Assembly (NCBI RefSeq): GCF_015706575.1
Contig: NW_024037072.1
Coordinates: 20,089,162 to 20,153,161 of the forward strand
Direction of reading: 5' to 3'
DNA: 64,000 nucleotides
Origin: Patiria miniata
Taxonomy: Eukaryota > Echinodermata > Asteroidea > Valvatida > Asterinidae
Position numbers and translations under genes: made by a program. Each line of letters opens with the position of its first letter. Position 1 is the first letter of the stretch. Of the stretch, positions 32,201 to 47,200 are shown one piece after another. The notes below the pieces were generated by a model. That model saw only the letters and a program-made list of their open reading frames with translations, made no database searches and was not told the DNA's origin.

Positions 32201-35200
32201 TCCAAATATTGGGTGTTTGAGTATTGATTGGTGTTCCTCTGACTTCGAAAGGATGTTCTGGAAAGTTTGGAGAAAAGTCAATTTTTGGCCAAATTTGATA
32301 AAAAAGTAAGGCGCTAACCCCTTGCATTTTTTTCAATTTTCACCAAAAAACGAAATTTCTTGTAAGTTGCTAGAAAGATGCCCAAGGGACCCTAGAACAC
32401 ATTCCAACTCCATTTGTAGAAAGATTTGCTTTTCCAAAGAAAATATGGACGAAAATATGGGTGAAAATCAGTCAAAAATGTGAATTTATTTTTCACAAAA
32501 TCGATGGTTTTTGCCCAAATCTTCCAAATATTGGGTGTTTGAGTATTGATTGGTGTTCCTCTGACTTCGAAAGGATGTTCTGCAAAGTTTGGAGAAAAGT
32601 CAATTTTTGTCCAAATTTCAAAAAAAGAGTAAGGCTAACCCCTTGCATTTTTTTCAATTTTCATCAAAAAACGAAATTTCTTGTAACTTGCTAGAAAGAT
32701 GCCTTACGGACAATAGAACACATTCCAACTCCATTTGTAGAAAGATTTGCTTTTCTAAAAAAATTATGGACGAAAAGTTGGGGTAAAATCAGTCAAAAAT
32801 GTGAATTTATTTTTCACAAAATCGATGGAATTTGCCCAAATCTTCCAAATATTGGGTGTTTGAGTTTTGATTGGTGTTCCTCTGACTTCGAAAGGATGTT
32901 CTGCAAAGTTTGGAGAAAAGTCAATTTTTGACCAAATTTGATAAAAAAGTAAGGCTAACCCCTTGCATTTGTTTCAATTTTCACCAAAAAACGAAATTTC
33001 TTGTAACTTGCTAGAAAGATGCCTTACGGACCCTAGAACACATTCCAACTACATTTGTAGAAAGATTTGCTTTTCCAAAAAGATATGGACGAAAATATGG
33101 GTTAAAATCAGTCAAAAATTTGAATTTATTTTTCACAAAATCGATGGTTTTTGCCCAAATCTTGCATATATTGGGTGTTTGAGTATTGATTGGTGCTCCT
33201 CTGACTTCGAAAGGATGTTCTGCAAAGTTTGGAGAAAAGTCAATTTTTGGCCAAATTTGATAAAAAAGTAAGGCTAACCCCTTGCATTTTTTTCAATTTT
33301 CACCAAAAAACGAAATTTCTCGTAAGTCGCTAGAAAGATGCCCAAGGGACCCTAGAACACATTCCAACTCCATTTGCAGAAAGATTTGCTTTTCCAAAGA
33401 AAATATGGACGAAAATATGGGTGAAAATCAGTCAAAAATGTGAATTGATTTTTCACAAAATCGATGGTTTTTGCCCAAATCTTCCAAATATTGGGTGTTT
33501 GAGTATTGATTGTTGCTCCTCTGACTTCGAAAGGATGTTCTGCAAAGTTTGGAGAAAAGTCAAGATTTGGCCAAATTTGAATAAAAAGTAAGGCTAACCC
33601 CTTGCATTTTTTTCAATTTTCACCAAAAAACGAAATTTCTTGTAACTTGCTAGAAAGATGCCCAAGGGACCCTAGAACACATTCCAACTCCATTTGCAGA
33701 AAGATTTCCTTTCCCAAAGAAAATCTGGACGAAAATATGGTGTAAAATCAGTCAAAAATATTAATTCATTTTTCACAAAATCGATGGAATTTGCCCAAAT
33801 CTTCCAAATATTGGGTGCTTGAGTACTGATTGTTGCTCCTCTGACTTCGAAAGGATGTTCTGCAAAGTTTGGAGAAAAGTCAATTTTTGGCCAAATTTCA
33901 AAAAAAGTAAGGCTAACCCCTTGCATTTGTTTCAATTTTCACCAAAAAACGAAATTTCTGGTAACTTGCTAGAAAGATGCCTTACGGACCCTAGAACACA
34001 TTCCAACTCCATTTGTAGAAAGATTTGCTTTTCCAAAAAGATATGGACGAAAATATGGGGTAAAATCAGTCAAAAATGTTAATTTATTTTTCACAAAATC
34101 GATGGTTTTTGCCCAAATCTTCCAAATATTGGGTGTTTGAGTATTGATTGGTGTTCCTCTGACTTCGAAAGGATGTTCTGCAAAGTTTGGAGAAAAGTCA
34201 ATTTTTGTCCAAATTTCAAAAAAAAGGTAAGGCTAACCCCTTGCATTTTTTTCAATTTTCATCAAAAAACGAAATTTCTTGTAACTTGCTAGAAAGATGC
34301 CTTACGGACAATAGAACACATTCCAACTACATTTGTAGAAAGATTTGCTTTTCCAAAAAAATATGGACGAAAAGATGGGGTAAAATCAGTCAAAAATGTG
34401 AATTTATTTTTCACAAAATCGATGGTTTTTGCCCAAATCTTCCAAATATTGGGTGTTTGAGTATTGATTGGTGTTCCTCTGACTTCGAAAGGATGTTCTG
34501 CAAAGTTTGGAGAAAAGTCAATTTTTGGCCAAATTTGATAAAAAAGTAAGGCTAACCCCTTGCATTTGTTTCAATTTTCACCAAAAAACGAAATTTCTTG
34601 TAACTTGCTAGAAAGATGCCTTACGGACCCTATAACACATTCCAACTCCATTTGTAGAAAGATTTGCTTTTCCAAAAAGATATGGACGAAAATATGGGGA
34701 TAAATCATTCAAAAATGTGAATTTATTTTTCACAAAATCGATGGTTTTTGCCCAAATTTTCCAAATATTGGGTGTTTGAGTATTGATTGGTGCTCCTCTG
34801 ACTTCGAAAGGATGTTCTGCAAAGTTTGGAGAAAAGTCAATTTTTGTCAAAATTTGATAAAAAAGTAAGGCTTACCCCTTGCATTTTTTTCAATTTTCAG
34901 CAAAAAAACGAAATTTCTTGCAAGTTGCTAGAACGATGCCCAAGGAACCCTAGAACACATTGCAACTCCATTTCTAGAAAGATTTCCTTTTCCAAAGAAA
35001 ATATGGACGAAAATATGGGGTAAAATCTGTCAAAAATGTTAATTCATTTTTCACAAAATCGATGGAATTTGCCCAAATCTTCCAAATATTGGGTGCTTGA
35101 GTACTGGTTGTTGCTCCTCTGACTTCGAAAGGATGTTCTGCAAAGTTTGGAGAAAAGTCAATTTTTGGCCAAAGTTGAAAAAAAAGTAAGGCTAACCTCT

Positions 35201-38200
35201 TGCATTTTTTTCAATTTTCATCAAAAAATGAAATTTCTTGTAACTTGCTAGAAAGATGCCTTACGGACAATAGAACACATTCAAACTACATTTGTAGAAA
35301 GATTTGCTTTTCCAAAAAAATATGGACGAAAAGATGGGGTAAAATCAGTCAAAAATGTGAATTTATTTTTCACAAAATCGATGGTTTTTGCCCAAATCTT
35401 ACAAATATTGGGTGTTTGAGTATTGATTGGTGTTCCTCTGACTTCGAAAGGATGTTCTGCAAAGTTTGGAGAAAAGTCAATTTTTGGCCAAATTTGATAA
35501 AAAAGTAAGGCTAACCCCTTGCATTTGTTTCAATTTTCACCAAAAAACGAAATTTCTTGTAACTTGCTAGAAAGATGCCTTACGGACCCTTTAACACATT
35601 CCAACTCCATTTGTAGAAAGATTTGCTTTTCCAAAAAGATATGGACGAAAATACAGTTGGGTTAAATCATTCAAAAATGTGAATTTATTTTTCACAAAAT
35701 CGATGGTTTTTGCCCAAATTTTCCAAATATTGGGTGTTTGAGTATTGATTGGTGCTCCTCTGACTTCGAAAGGATGTTCTGCAAAGTTTGGAGAAAAGTC
35801 AATTTTTGTCAAATTTTGATAAAAAAGTAAGGCTTACCCCTTGCATTTTTTTCAATTTTCAGCAAAAAAACGAAATTTCTTGTAACTTGCTAGAAAGATG
35901 CCCAAGGAACCCTAGAACACATTGCAACTCCATTTGCAGAAAGATTTCCTTTCCCAAAGAAAATATGGACAAAAATATGGTGTAAAATCAGTCAAAAATA
36001 TTAATTCATTTTTCACAAAATCGATGGAATTTGCCCAAATCTTCCAAATATTGGGTGCTTGAGTACTGATTGTTGCTCCTCTGACTTCGAAAGGATGTTC
36101 TGCAAAGTTTGGGGAAAAGTCAATTTTTGGCCAAATTTGATAAAAAAGTAAGGCTAACCCCTTGCATTTTTTTCAATTTTCACCAAAAAACGAAATTTCT
36201 TGTAAGTTGCTAGAAAGATGCCCAAGGGACCCTAGAACACATTCCAACTCCATTTGCAGAAAGATTTCCTTTTCCAAAGAAAATATGGACGAAAATATGG
36301 TGTAAAATCAGTCAAAAATGTGAATTCATTTTTCACAAAATCGATGGAATTTGCCCAAATCTTCCAAATATTGGGTGCTTGAGTACTGATTGTTGCTCCT
36401 CTGACTTCGAAAGGATGTTCTGCAAAGTTTGGAGAAAAGTCAATTTTTGGCCAAATTTGAAAAAAAAGTAAGGCTAACCCCTTGCATTTTTTTCAATTTT
36501 CATCAAAAAACGAAATTTCTTGTAACTTGCTAGAAAGATGCCTTACGGACAATAGAACACATTCCAACTACATTTGTAGAAAGATTTGCTTTTCCAAAAA
36601 AATATGGACGAAAAGATGGGGTAAAATCAGTCAAAAATGTGAATTTATTTTTCACAAAATCGATGGTTTTTGCCCAAATCTTCCAAATATTGGGTGTTTG
36701 AGTATTGATTGGTGTTCCTCTGACTTCGAAAGGATGTTCTGCAAAGTTTGGAGAAAAGTCAATTTTTGGCCAAATTTGATAAAAAAGTAAGGCTAACCCC
36801 TTGCATTTGTTTCAATTTTCACCAAAAAACGAAATTTCTTGTAACTTGCTAGAAAGATGCCTTACGGACCCTATAACACATTCCAACTCCATTTGTAGAA
36901 AGATTTGCTTTTCCAAAAAGATATGGACGAAAATATGGGGATAAATCATTCAAAAATGTGAATTTATTTTTCACAAAATCGATGGTTTTTGCCCAAATTT
37001 TCCAAATATTGGGTGTTTGAGTATTGATTGGTGCTCCTCTGACTTCGAAAGGATGTTCTGCAAAGTTTGGAGAAAAGTCAATTTTTGTCAAAATTTTGAT
37101 AAAAAAGTAAGGCTTACCCCTTGCATTTTTTTCAATTTTCAGCAAAAAAACGAAATTTCTTGCAAGTTGCTAGAACGATGCCCAAGGAACCCTAGAACAC
37201 ATTGCAACTCCATTTCTAGAAAGATTTCCTTTTCCAAAGAAAATATGGACGAAAATATGGGGTAAAATCTGTCAAAAATGTTAATTCATTTTTCACAAAA
37301 TCGATGGAATTTGCCCAAATCTTCCAAATATTGGGTGCTTGAGTACTGATTGTTGCTCCTCTGACTTCGAAAGGATGTTCTGCAAAGTTTGGAGAAAAGT
37401 CAATTTTTGGCCAAATTTGAAAAAAAAGTAAGGCTAACCCCTTGCATTTTTTTCAATTTTCATCAAAAAACGAAATTTCTTGTAACTTGCTAGAAAGATG
37501 CCTTACGGACCCTAGAACACATTCCAACTACATTTGTAGAAAGATTTGCTTTTCCAAAAAAATATGGACGAAAATATGGGGTAAAATCAGTCAAAAATGT
37601 GAATTTATTTTTCACAAAATCGATGGTTTTTGCCCAAATCTTACAAATATTGGGTGTTTGAGTATTGATTGGTGTTCCTCTGACTTCGAAAGGATGTTCT
37701 GCAAAGTTTGGAGAAAAGTCAATTTTTGGCCAAATTTGATGAAAAAGTAAGGCTAACCCCTTGCATTTTTTTCAATTTTCACCAAAAAACGAAATTTCTT
37801 GTAACTTGCTAGAAAGATGCCTTACGGACCCTAGAACACATTCCAACTCCATTTGTAGAAAGATTTGCTTTTCCAAAAAAATATGGACGAAAATATGGGG
37901 TAAAATCATTCAAAAATGTGAATTTATTTTTCACAAAATCGATGGTTTTTGCCCAAATCTTCCAAATATTGGGTGTTTGAGTATTGATTGGTGCTCCTCT
38001 GACTTCGAAAGGATGTTCTGCAAAGTTTGGAGAAAAGTCAATTTTTGTCAAAATTTTGATAAAAAAGTAAGGCTTACCCCTTGCATTTTTTTCAATTTTC
38101 AGCAAAAAAACGAAATTTCTTGTAACTTGCTAGAAAGATGCCCAAGGAACCCTAGAACACATTCCAACTCCATTTGCAGAAAGATTTCCTTTTCCAAAGA

Positions 38201-41200
38201 AAATATGGACGAAAATATGGTGTAAAATCAGTCAAAAATATTAATTCATTTTTCACAAAATCGATGGAATTTGCCCAAATCTTCCAAATATTGGGTGCTT
38301 GAGTACTGATTGTTGCTCCTCTGACTTCGAAAGGATGTTCTGCAAAGTTTGGAGAAAAGTCAATTTTTGGCCAAATTTGAAAAAAAGTAAGGCTAACCCC
38401 TTGCATTTTTTTCAATTTTCATCAAAAAACGAAATTTCTTGTAACTTGCTAGAAAGATGCCTTACGGACCCTAGAACACATTCCAACTCCATTTGTAGAA
38501 AGATTTGCTTTTCCAAAGAAATATGGACGAAAATATGGGGTAAAATCATTCAAAAATGTGAATTTATTTTTCACAAAATCGATGGTTTTTGCCCAAATCT
38601 TCCAAATATTGGGTGTTTGAGTACTGATTGTTGCTCCTCTGACTTCGAAAGGATGTTCTGCAAAGTTTGGAGAAAAGTCAATTTTTGGCCAAATTTGAAA
38701 AAAAGTAAGGCTAACCCTTGCATTTTTTTCAATTTTCATCAAAAACGAAATTTCTTGTAACTTGCTAGAAAGATGCCTTACGGACAATAGAACACATTCC
38801 AACTACATTTGTAGAAAGATTTGCTTTTCCAAAAAAATATGGACGAAAATATGGGGTAAAATCAGTCAAAAATGTGAATTTATTTTTCACAAAATCGATG
38901 GTTTTTGCCCAAATCTTCCAAATATTGGGTGTTTGAGTATTGATTGTTGCTCCTCTGACTTCGAAAGGATGTTCTGCAAAGTTTGGAGAAAAGTCAATTT
39001 TTGGCCAAATTTGAAAAAAAAGTAAGGCTAACCCCTTGCATTTTTTTCAATTTTCACCAAAAAACGAAATTTCTTGTAACTTGCTAGAAAGATGCCTTAC
39101 GGACCCTAGAACACATTCCAACTCCATTTGTAGAAAGATTTGCTTTTCCAAAAAATATGGACGAAAATATGGGGTAAAATCTGTCAAAAATGTTAATCCA
39201 TTTTTCACAAAATCGATGGTTTTTGCCCAAATCTTCCAAATATTGGGTGTTTGAGTACTGATTGTTGCTCCTCTGACTTCGAAAGGATGTTCTGCAAAGT
39301 TTGGAGAAAAGTCAATTTTTGGCCAAATTTGAAAAAAAAGTAAGGCTAACCCCTTGCATTTTTTTCAATTTTCACCAAAAAACGAAATTTCTTGTAACTT
39401 GCTAGAAAGATGCCTTACGGACCCTAGAACACATTCCAACTCCATTTGTAGAAAGATTTGCTTTTCCAAAAAAAAATAGACGAAAATATGGGGTAAAATC
39501 ATTCAAAAATGTTAATATTTTTTCACAAAATCGATGGTTTTTGCCCAAATCTTCCAAATATTGGGTGTTTGAGTATTGATTGGTGTTCCTCTGACTTCGA
39601 AAGGATGTTCTGCAAAGTTTGGAGAAAAGTCAATTTTTGTCCAAATTTAAAAAAAAAGTAAGGCTAACCCCTTGCATTTTTTTCAATTTTCATCAAAAAA
39701 CGAAATTTCTTGTAACTTGCTAGAAAGATGCCTCACGGACCCTAGAACACATTCCAACTCCATTTGTAGAAAGATTTGCTTTTCCAAAAAAATATGGACG
39801 AAAATATGGGGTAAAATCATTCAAAAATGTGAATTTATTTTTCACAAAATCGATGGTTTTTGCCCAAATCTTCCAAATATTGGGTGTTTGAGTATTGATT
39901 GGTGCTCCTCTGACTTCGAAAGGATGTTCTGCAAAGTTTGGAGAAAAGTCAATTTTTGGCCAAATTTGAAAAAAAAGTAAGGCTAACCCCTTGCATTTTT
40001 TTCAATTTTCACCAAAAAACGAAATTTCTTGAAACTTGCTAGAAAGATGCCTTACGGACCCTAGAACACATTCCAACTCCATTTGTAGAAAGATTTGCTT
40101 TTCAAAAAAATATGGACGAAAATATGGGGTAAAATCAGTCAAAAATGTTAATCCATTTTTCACAAAATCGATGGAATTTGCCCAAATCTTCCAAATATTG
40201 GGTGCTTGAGTACTGATTGTTGCTCCTCTGACTTCGAAAGGATGTTCTGCAAAGTTTGGAGAAAAGTCAATTTTTGGCCAAATTTGAAAAAAAAGTAAGG
40301 CTAACCCCTTGCATTTTTTTCAATTTTCATCAAAAAACGAAATTTCTTGTAACTTGCTAGAAAGATGCCTTACGGACCCTAGAACACATTCCAACTCCAT
40401 TTGTAGAAAGATTTGCTTTTCCAAAAAAATATGGACGAAAATATGGGGTAAAATCATTCAAAAATGTGAATTTATTTTTCACAAAATCGATGGTTTTTGC
40501 CCAAATCTTCCAAATATTGGGTGTTTGAGTATTGATTGGTGCTCCTCTGACTTCGAAAGGATGTTCTGCAAAGTTTGGAGAAAAGTCAACTTTTGGAAAA
40601 TTTGATAAAAAAGTAAGGCTAACCCCTTGCATTTTTTTCAATTTTCACCAAAAAACGAAATTTCTTGTAAGTTGCTAGAAAGATGCCCAAGGGACCCTAG
40701 AACACATTCCAACTCCATTTGCAGAAAGATTTCCTTTTCCAAAGAAAATATGGACGAAAATATGGTGTAAAATCAGTCAAAAATGTGAATTCATTTTTCA
40801 CAAAATCGATGGAATTTGCCCAAATCTTCCAAATATTGGGTGCTTGAGTACTGATTGTTGCTCCTCTGACTTCGAAAGGATGTTCTGCAAAGTTTGGAGA
40901 AAAGTCAATTTTTGGCCAAATTTGAAAAAAAGTAAGGCTAACCCCTTGCATTTTTTTCAATTTTCACAAAAAACGAAATTCTTGAAACTTGCTAGAAAGA
41001 TGCCTTACGGACCCTAGAACACATTCCAACTCCATTTGTAGAAAGATTTGCTTTTCCAAAAAAATATGGACGAAAATATGGGGTAAAATCTGTCAAAAAT
41101 GTTAATCCATTTTTCACAAAATCGATGGTTTTGCCCAAATCTTCCAAATATTGGGTGCTTGAGTACTGATTGTTGCTCCTCTGACTTCGAAAGGATGTTC

Positions 41201-44200
41201 TGCAAAGTTTGGAGAAAAGTCAATTTTTGGCCAAATTTGAAAAAAAAGTAAGGCTAACCCCTTGCATTTTTTTCAATTTTCACCAAAAAACGAAATTTCT
41301 TGTAACTTGCTAGAAAGATGCCTTACGGACCCTAGAACACATTCCAACTCCATTTGTAGAAAGATTTGCTTTTCAAAAAAAAATAGACGAAAATATGGGG
41401 TAAAATCATTCAAAAATGTTAATTTATTTTTCACAAAATCGATGGTTTTTGCCCAAATCTTCCAAATATTGGGTGTTTGAGTATTGATTGGTGTTCCTCT
41501 GACTTCGAAAGGATGTTCTGCAAAGTTTGGAGAAAAGTCAATTTTTGTCCAAATTTAAAAAAAAAAGTAAGGCTAACCCCTTGCATTTTTTTCAATTTTC
41601 ATCAAAAAACGAAATTTCTTGTAACTTGCTAGAAAGATGCCTTACGGACCCTAGAACACATTCCAACTCCATTTGTAGAAAGATTTGCTTTTCCAAAAAA
41701 ATATGGACGAAAATATGGGGTAAAATCATTCAAAAATGTGAATTTATTTTTCACAAAATCGATGGTTTTTGCCCAAATCTTCCAAATATTGGGTGTTTGA
41801 GTATTGATTGGTGCTCCTCTGACTTCGAAAGGATGTTCTGCAAAGTTTGGAGAAAAGTCAATTTTTGGCCAAATTTGAAAAAAAAGTAAGGCTTGCATTT
41901 TTTTCAATTTTCACCAAAAAACGAAATTTCTTGAAACTTGCTAGAAAGATGCCTTACGGACCCTAGAACACATTCCAACTCCATTTGTAGAAAGATTTGC
42001 TTTTCCAAAAAATATGGACGAAAATATGGGGTAAAATCTGTCAAAAATGTTAATCCATTTTTCACAAAATCGATGGAATTTGCCCAAATCTTCCAAATAT
42101 TGGGTGCTTGAGTACTGATTGTTGCTCCTCTGACTTCGAAAGGATGTTCTGCAAAGTTTGGAGAAAAGTCAATTTTTGGCCAAATTTGAAAAAAAAGTAA
42201 GGCTAACAACCCTTGCATTTTTTTCAATTTTCATCAAAAACGAAATTTCTTGTAACTTGCTAGAAAGATGCCTTACGGACCCTAGAACACATTCCAACTC
42301 CATTTGTAGAAAGATTTGCTTTTCCAAAAAAATATGGACGAAAATATGGGGTAAAATCATTCAAAAATGTGAATTTATTTTTCACAAAATCGATGGTTTT
42401 TGCCCAAATCTTCCAAATATTGGGTGTTTGAGTATTGATTGGTGCTCCTCTGACTTCGAAAGGATGTTCTGCAAAGTTTGGAGAAAAGTCAACTTTTGGA
42501 AAAATTTGATAAAAAAGTAAGGCTAACCCCTTGCATTTTTTTCAATTTTCACCAAAAAACGAAATTTCTTGTAAGTTGCTAGAAAGATGCCCAAGGGACC
42601 CTAGAACACATTCCAACTCCATTTGCAGAAAGATTTCCTTTTCAAAGAAAATATGGACGAAAATATGGTGTAAAATCAGTCAAAAATGTGAATTCATTTT
42701 TCACAAAATCGATGGAATTTGCCCAAATCTTCCAAATATTGGGTGCTTGAGTACTGATTGTTGCTCCTCTGACTTCGAAAGGATGTTCTGCAAAGTTTGG
42801 AGAAAAGTCAATTTTTGGCCAAATTTGAAAAAAAGTAAGGCTAACCCCTTGCATTTTTTTCAATTTTCACCAAAAAACGAAATTTCTTGAAACTTGCTAG
42901 AAAGATGCCTTACGGACCCTATAACACATTCCAACTCCATTTGTAGAAAGATTTGCTTTTCCAAAAAAATATGGACGAAAATATGGGGTAAAATCTGTCA
43001 AAAATGTTAATCCATTTTTCACAAAATCGATGGAATTTGCCCAAATCTTCCAAATATTGGGTGCTTGAGTACTGATTGTTGCTCCTCTGACTTCGAAAGG
43101 ATGTTCTGCAAAGTTTGGAGAAAAGTCAATTTTTGGCCAAATTTGAAAAAAAGTAAGGCTAACCCCTTGCATTTTTTTCAATTTTCACCAAAAAACGAAA
43201 TTTCTTGTAACTTGCTAGAAAGATGCCTTACGGACCCTAGAACACATTCCAACTCCATTTGTAGAAAGATTTGCTTTTCCAAAAAAAATAGACGAAAATA
43301 TGGGGTAAAATCATTCAAAAATGTTAATTTATTTTTCACAAAATCAATGGTTTTTGCCCAAATCTTCCAAATATTGGGTGTTTGAGTATTGATTGGTGTT
43401 CCTCTGACTTCGAAAGGATGTTCTGCAAAGTTTGGAGAAAAGTCAATTTTTGTCCAAATTTAAAAAAAAAGTAAGGCTAACCCTTGCATTTTTTTCAATT
43501 TTCATCAAAAAACGAAATTTCTTGTAACTTGCTAGAAAGATGCCTTACGGACCCTAGAACACATTCCAACTCCATTTGTAGAAAGATTTGCTTTTCCAAA
43601 AAAATATGGACGAAAATATGGGGTAAAATCATTCAAAAATGTGAATTTATTTTTCACAAAATCGATGGTTTTTGCCCAAATCTTCCAAATATTGGGTGTT
43701 TGAGTATTGATTGGTGCTCCTCTGACTTCGAAAGGATGTTCTGCAAAGTTTGGAGAAAAGTCAATTTTTGGCCAAATTTGAAAAAAAAGTAAGGCTAACC
43801 CCTTGCATTTTTTTCAATTTTCACCAAAAAACGAAATTTCTTGAAACTTGCTAGAAAGATGCCTTACGGACCCTAGAACACATTCCAACTCCATTTGTAG
43901 AAAGATTTGCTTTTCCAAAAAAATATGGACGAAAATATGGGGTAAAATCTGTCAAAAATGTTAATCCATTTTTCACAAAATCGATGGAATTTGCCCAAAT
44001 CTTCCAAATATTGGGTGCTTGAGTACTGATTGTTGCTCCTCTGACTTCGAAAGGATGTTCTGCAAAGTTTGGAGAAAAGTCAATTTTTGGCCAAATTTGA
44101 AAAAAAGTAAGGCTAACCCCTTGCATTTTTTTCAATTTTCATCAAAAAACGAAATTTCTTGTAACTTGCTAGAAAGATGCCTTACGGACCCTAGAACACA

Positions 44201-47200
44201 TTCCAACTCCATTTGTAGAAAGATTTGCTTTTCCAAAAAAATATGGACGAAAATATGGGGTAAAATCATTCAAAAATGTGAATTTATTTTTCACAAAATC
44301 GATGGTTTTTGCCCAAATCTTCCAAATATTGGGTGTTTGAGTATTGATTGGTGCTCCTCTGACTTCGAAAGGATGTTCTGCAAAGTTTGGAGAAAAGTCA
44401 ACTTTTGGAAAAATGTGATAAAAAAGTAAGGCTAACCCCTTGCATTTTTTTCAATTTTCACCAAAAAACGAAATTTCTTGTAAGTTGCTAGAAAGATGCC
44501 CAAGGGACCTTAGAACACATTCCAACTCCATTTGCAGAAAGATTTGCTGTTCCAAAGAAAATATGGACGAAAATATGGGTGAAAATCAGTCAAACATGTG
44601 AATTGATTTTTCACAAAATCGATGGTTTTTGCCCAAATCTTCCAAATATTGGGTGTTTGAGTATTGATTGGTGTCCTCTGACTTCGAAAGGATGTTCTGC
44701 AAAGTTTGGAGAAAAGTCAATTTTTGTCCAAATTTCAAAAAAAAGTAAGGCTAACCCCTTGCATTTTTTTCAATTTTCAGCAAAAAACGAAATTTCTTGC
44801 AAGTTGCTAAAACGATGCCCAAGGAACCCTAGAACACATTCCAACTCCATTTCTAGAAAGATTTCCTTTTCCAAAGAAAATATGGACGAAAATATGGTGT
44901 AAAATCAATCAAAAATGTTAATTCATTTTTCACAAAATCGATGGAATTTGCCCAAATCTTCCAAATATGGGGTGCTTGAGTACTGATTGTTGCTCCGCTG
45001 ACTTCGAAAGGATGTTCTGCAAAGTTTGGAGAAAAGTCAATTTTTGGCCAAATTTGAAAAAAAAGTAAGGCTAACCCAATTTGGCTAAAAGTTGACCACT
45101 TGCATTTTTTTCAATTTTCAGCAAAAAAACGAAATTTCTTGTAAGTTGCTAGAACGATGCCCAAGGAACCCTATAACACATTGCAACTCCATTTCTAGAA
45201 AGATTTCCTTTTCCAAAGAAAATATGGACGAAAATATGGTGTAAAATCAGTCAAAAATGTTAATTCATTTTTCACAAAATCGATGGAATTTGCCCAAATC
45301 TTCCAAATATTGGGTGCTTGAGTACTGATTGTTGCTCCTCTGACTTCGAAAGGATGTTCTGCAAAGTTTGGAGAAAAGTCAATTTTTTGAAAATTTGATA
45401 AAAAAGTAAGGCTAACCCCTTGCATTTGTTTCAATTTTCACCAAAAAACGAAATTTCTTGTAACTTGCTAGAAAGATGCCTTACGGACCCTAGAACACAT
45501 TCCAACTCCATTTGTAGAAAGATTTGCTTTTGCAACGAAAATATGGACTAAAATATGGGGTAAAATCATTCAAAAATGTGAATTGATTTCTCACAAAATC
45601 GAAGGTTTTTGCCCAAATCTTCCAAATATTGGGTGTTTGAGTATTGATTGGTGCTCCTCCGACTTCGAAAGGATGTACTGCATTGTTTGGAGAAAAGTCA
45701 ATTTTTGGCCAAATTTGGATAAAAAGTAAGGCTAACCCCTTGCATTTTTTTCAATTTTCACCAAAAAACGAAATTTCTTGTAACTTGCTAGAAATGTGCC
45801 CAAGGGACCCTAGAACACATTCCAACTTCATTTGTAGAAAGATTAGCTTTTCCAAAGAAAATATGGACGAAAATATGGGTGAAAATCAGTCAAAATGTGA
45901 ATTTATTTTTCACAAAATCGATGGTTTTTGCCCAAATCTTCCAAATATTGGGTGTTTGAGTATTGATTGGTGTTCCTCTGACTTCGAAAAGATGTTCTGC
46001 AAAGTTTGGAGAAAAGTCAATTTTTGGCCAAATTTGATAAAAAAGTAAGGCTAACCCCTTGCATTTTTTTTCAATTTTCAGCAAAAAAAGAAATTTCTTG
46101 TAACTTGCTAGAAAGATGCCTTACGGACCCTAGAACACATTCCAACTCCATTTGTAGAAAGATTAGCTTTTTCAAAGAAAATATGGACGAAAATATGGGT
46201 GAAAATCATTCAAAAATGTGAATTTATTTTTCACAAAATCGATGGTTTTTGCCCAAATCTTCCAAATATTGGGTGTTTGAGTATTGATTGGTGTTCCTCT
46301 GACTTCGAAAGGATGTTCTGCAAAGTTTGGAGAAAAGTCAATTTTTGTCCAAATTTCAAAAAAAAAGTAAGGCTAACCCTTTGCATTTTTTTCAATTTTC
46401 ATCAAAAAACGAAATTTCTTGTAACTTGCTAGAAAGATGCCTTACGGACCCTAGAACACATTCCAACTCCATTTGCAGAAAGATTTCCTTTTCCAAAGAA
46501 AATATGGACGAAAATATGGTGTAAAATCAGTCAAAAATGTTAATACATTTTTCACAAAATCGATCGAATTTGCCCAAACCTTCCAAATATTGGGTGTTTG
46601 AGTATTGATTGGTGTTCCTCTGACCTCGAAAGGATGTTCTGCAAAGTTTGGAGAAAAGTCAATTTTTGACCAAATTTAAAAAAAAAGTTAGGCTAACCCC
46701 TTGCATTTTTTTCAATTTTCATCAAAAAACGAAATTTCTTGTAACTTGCTAGAAAGATGCCTTACGGACAATAGAACACATTCCAACTCCATTTGTAGAA
46801 AGATTTGCTTTTCAAAAAAATATGGACGAAAAGATTTTGTAAAATCAGTCAAAAATGTGAATTTATTTTTCACAAAATCGATGGAATTTGCCCAAATCTT
46901 CCAAATATTGGGTGCTTGAGTACTGATTGTTGCTCCTCTGACTTCGAAAGGATGTTCTGCAAAGTTTGGAGAAAAGTCAATTTTTGGCCAAATTTGAAAA
47001 AAAAGTAACGCTAACCCCTTGCATTTTTTTCAATTTGCACCAAAAAACGAAATTTCTTGTAACTTGCTAGAAAGATGCCTTACGGACCCTAGAACACATT
47101 CCAACTCCATTTGTAGAAAGATTTGCTTTTCCAAAAAAATATGGATGAAAATATGGGGTAAAATCAGTCAAAAATGTGAATTTATTTTTCACAAAATCGA

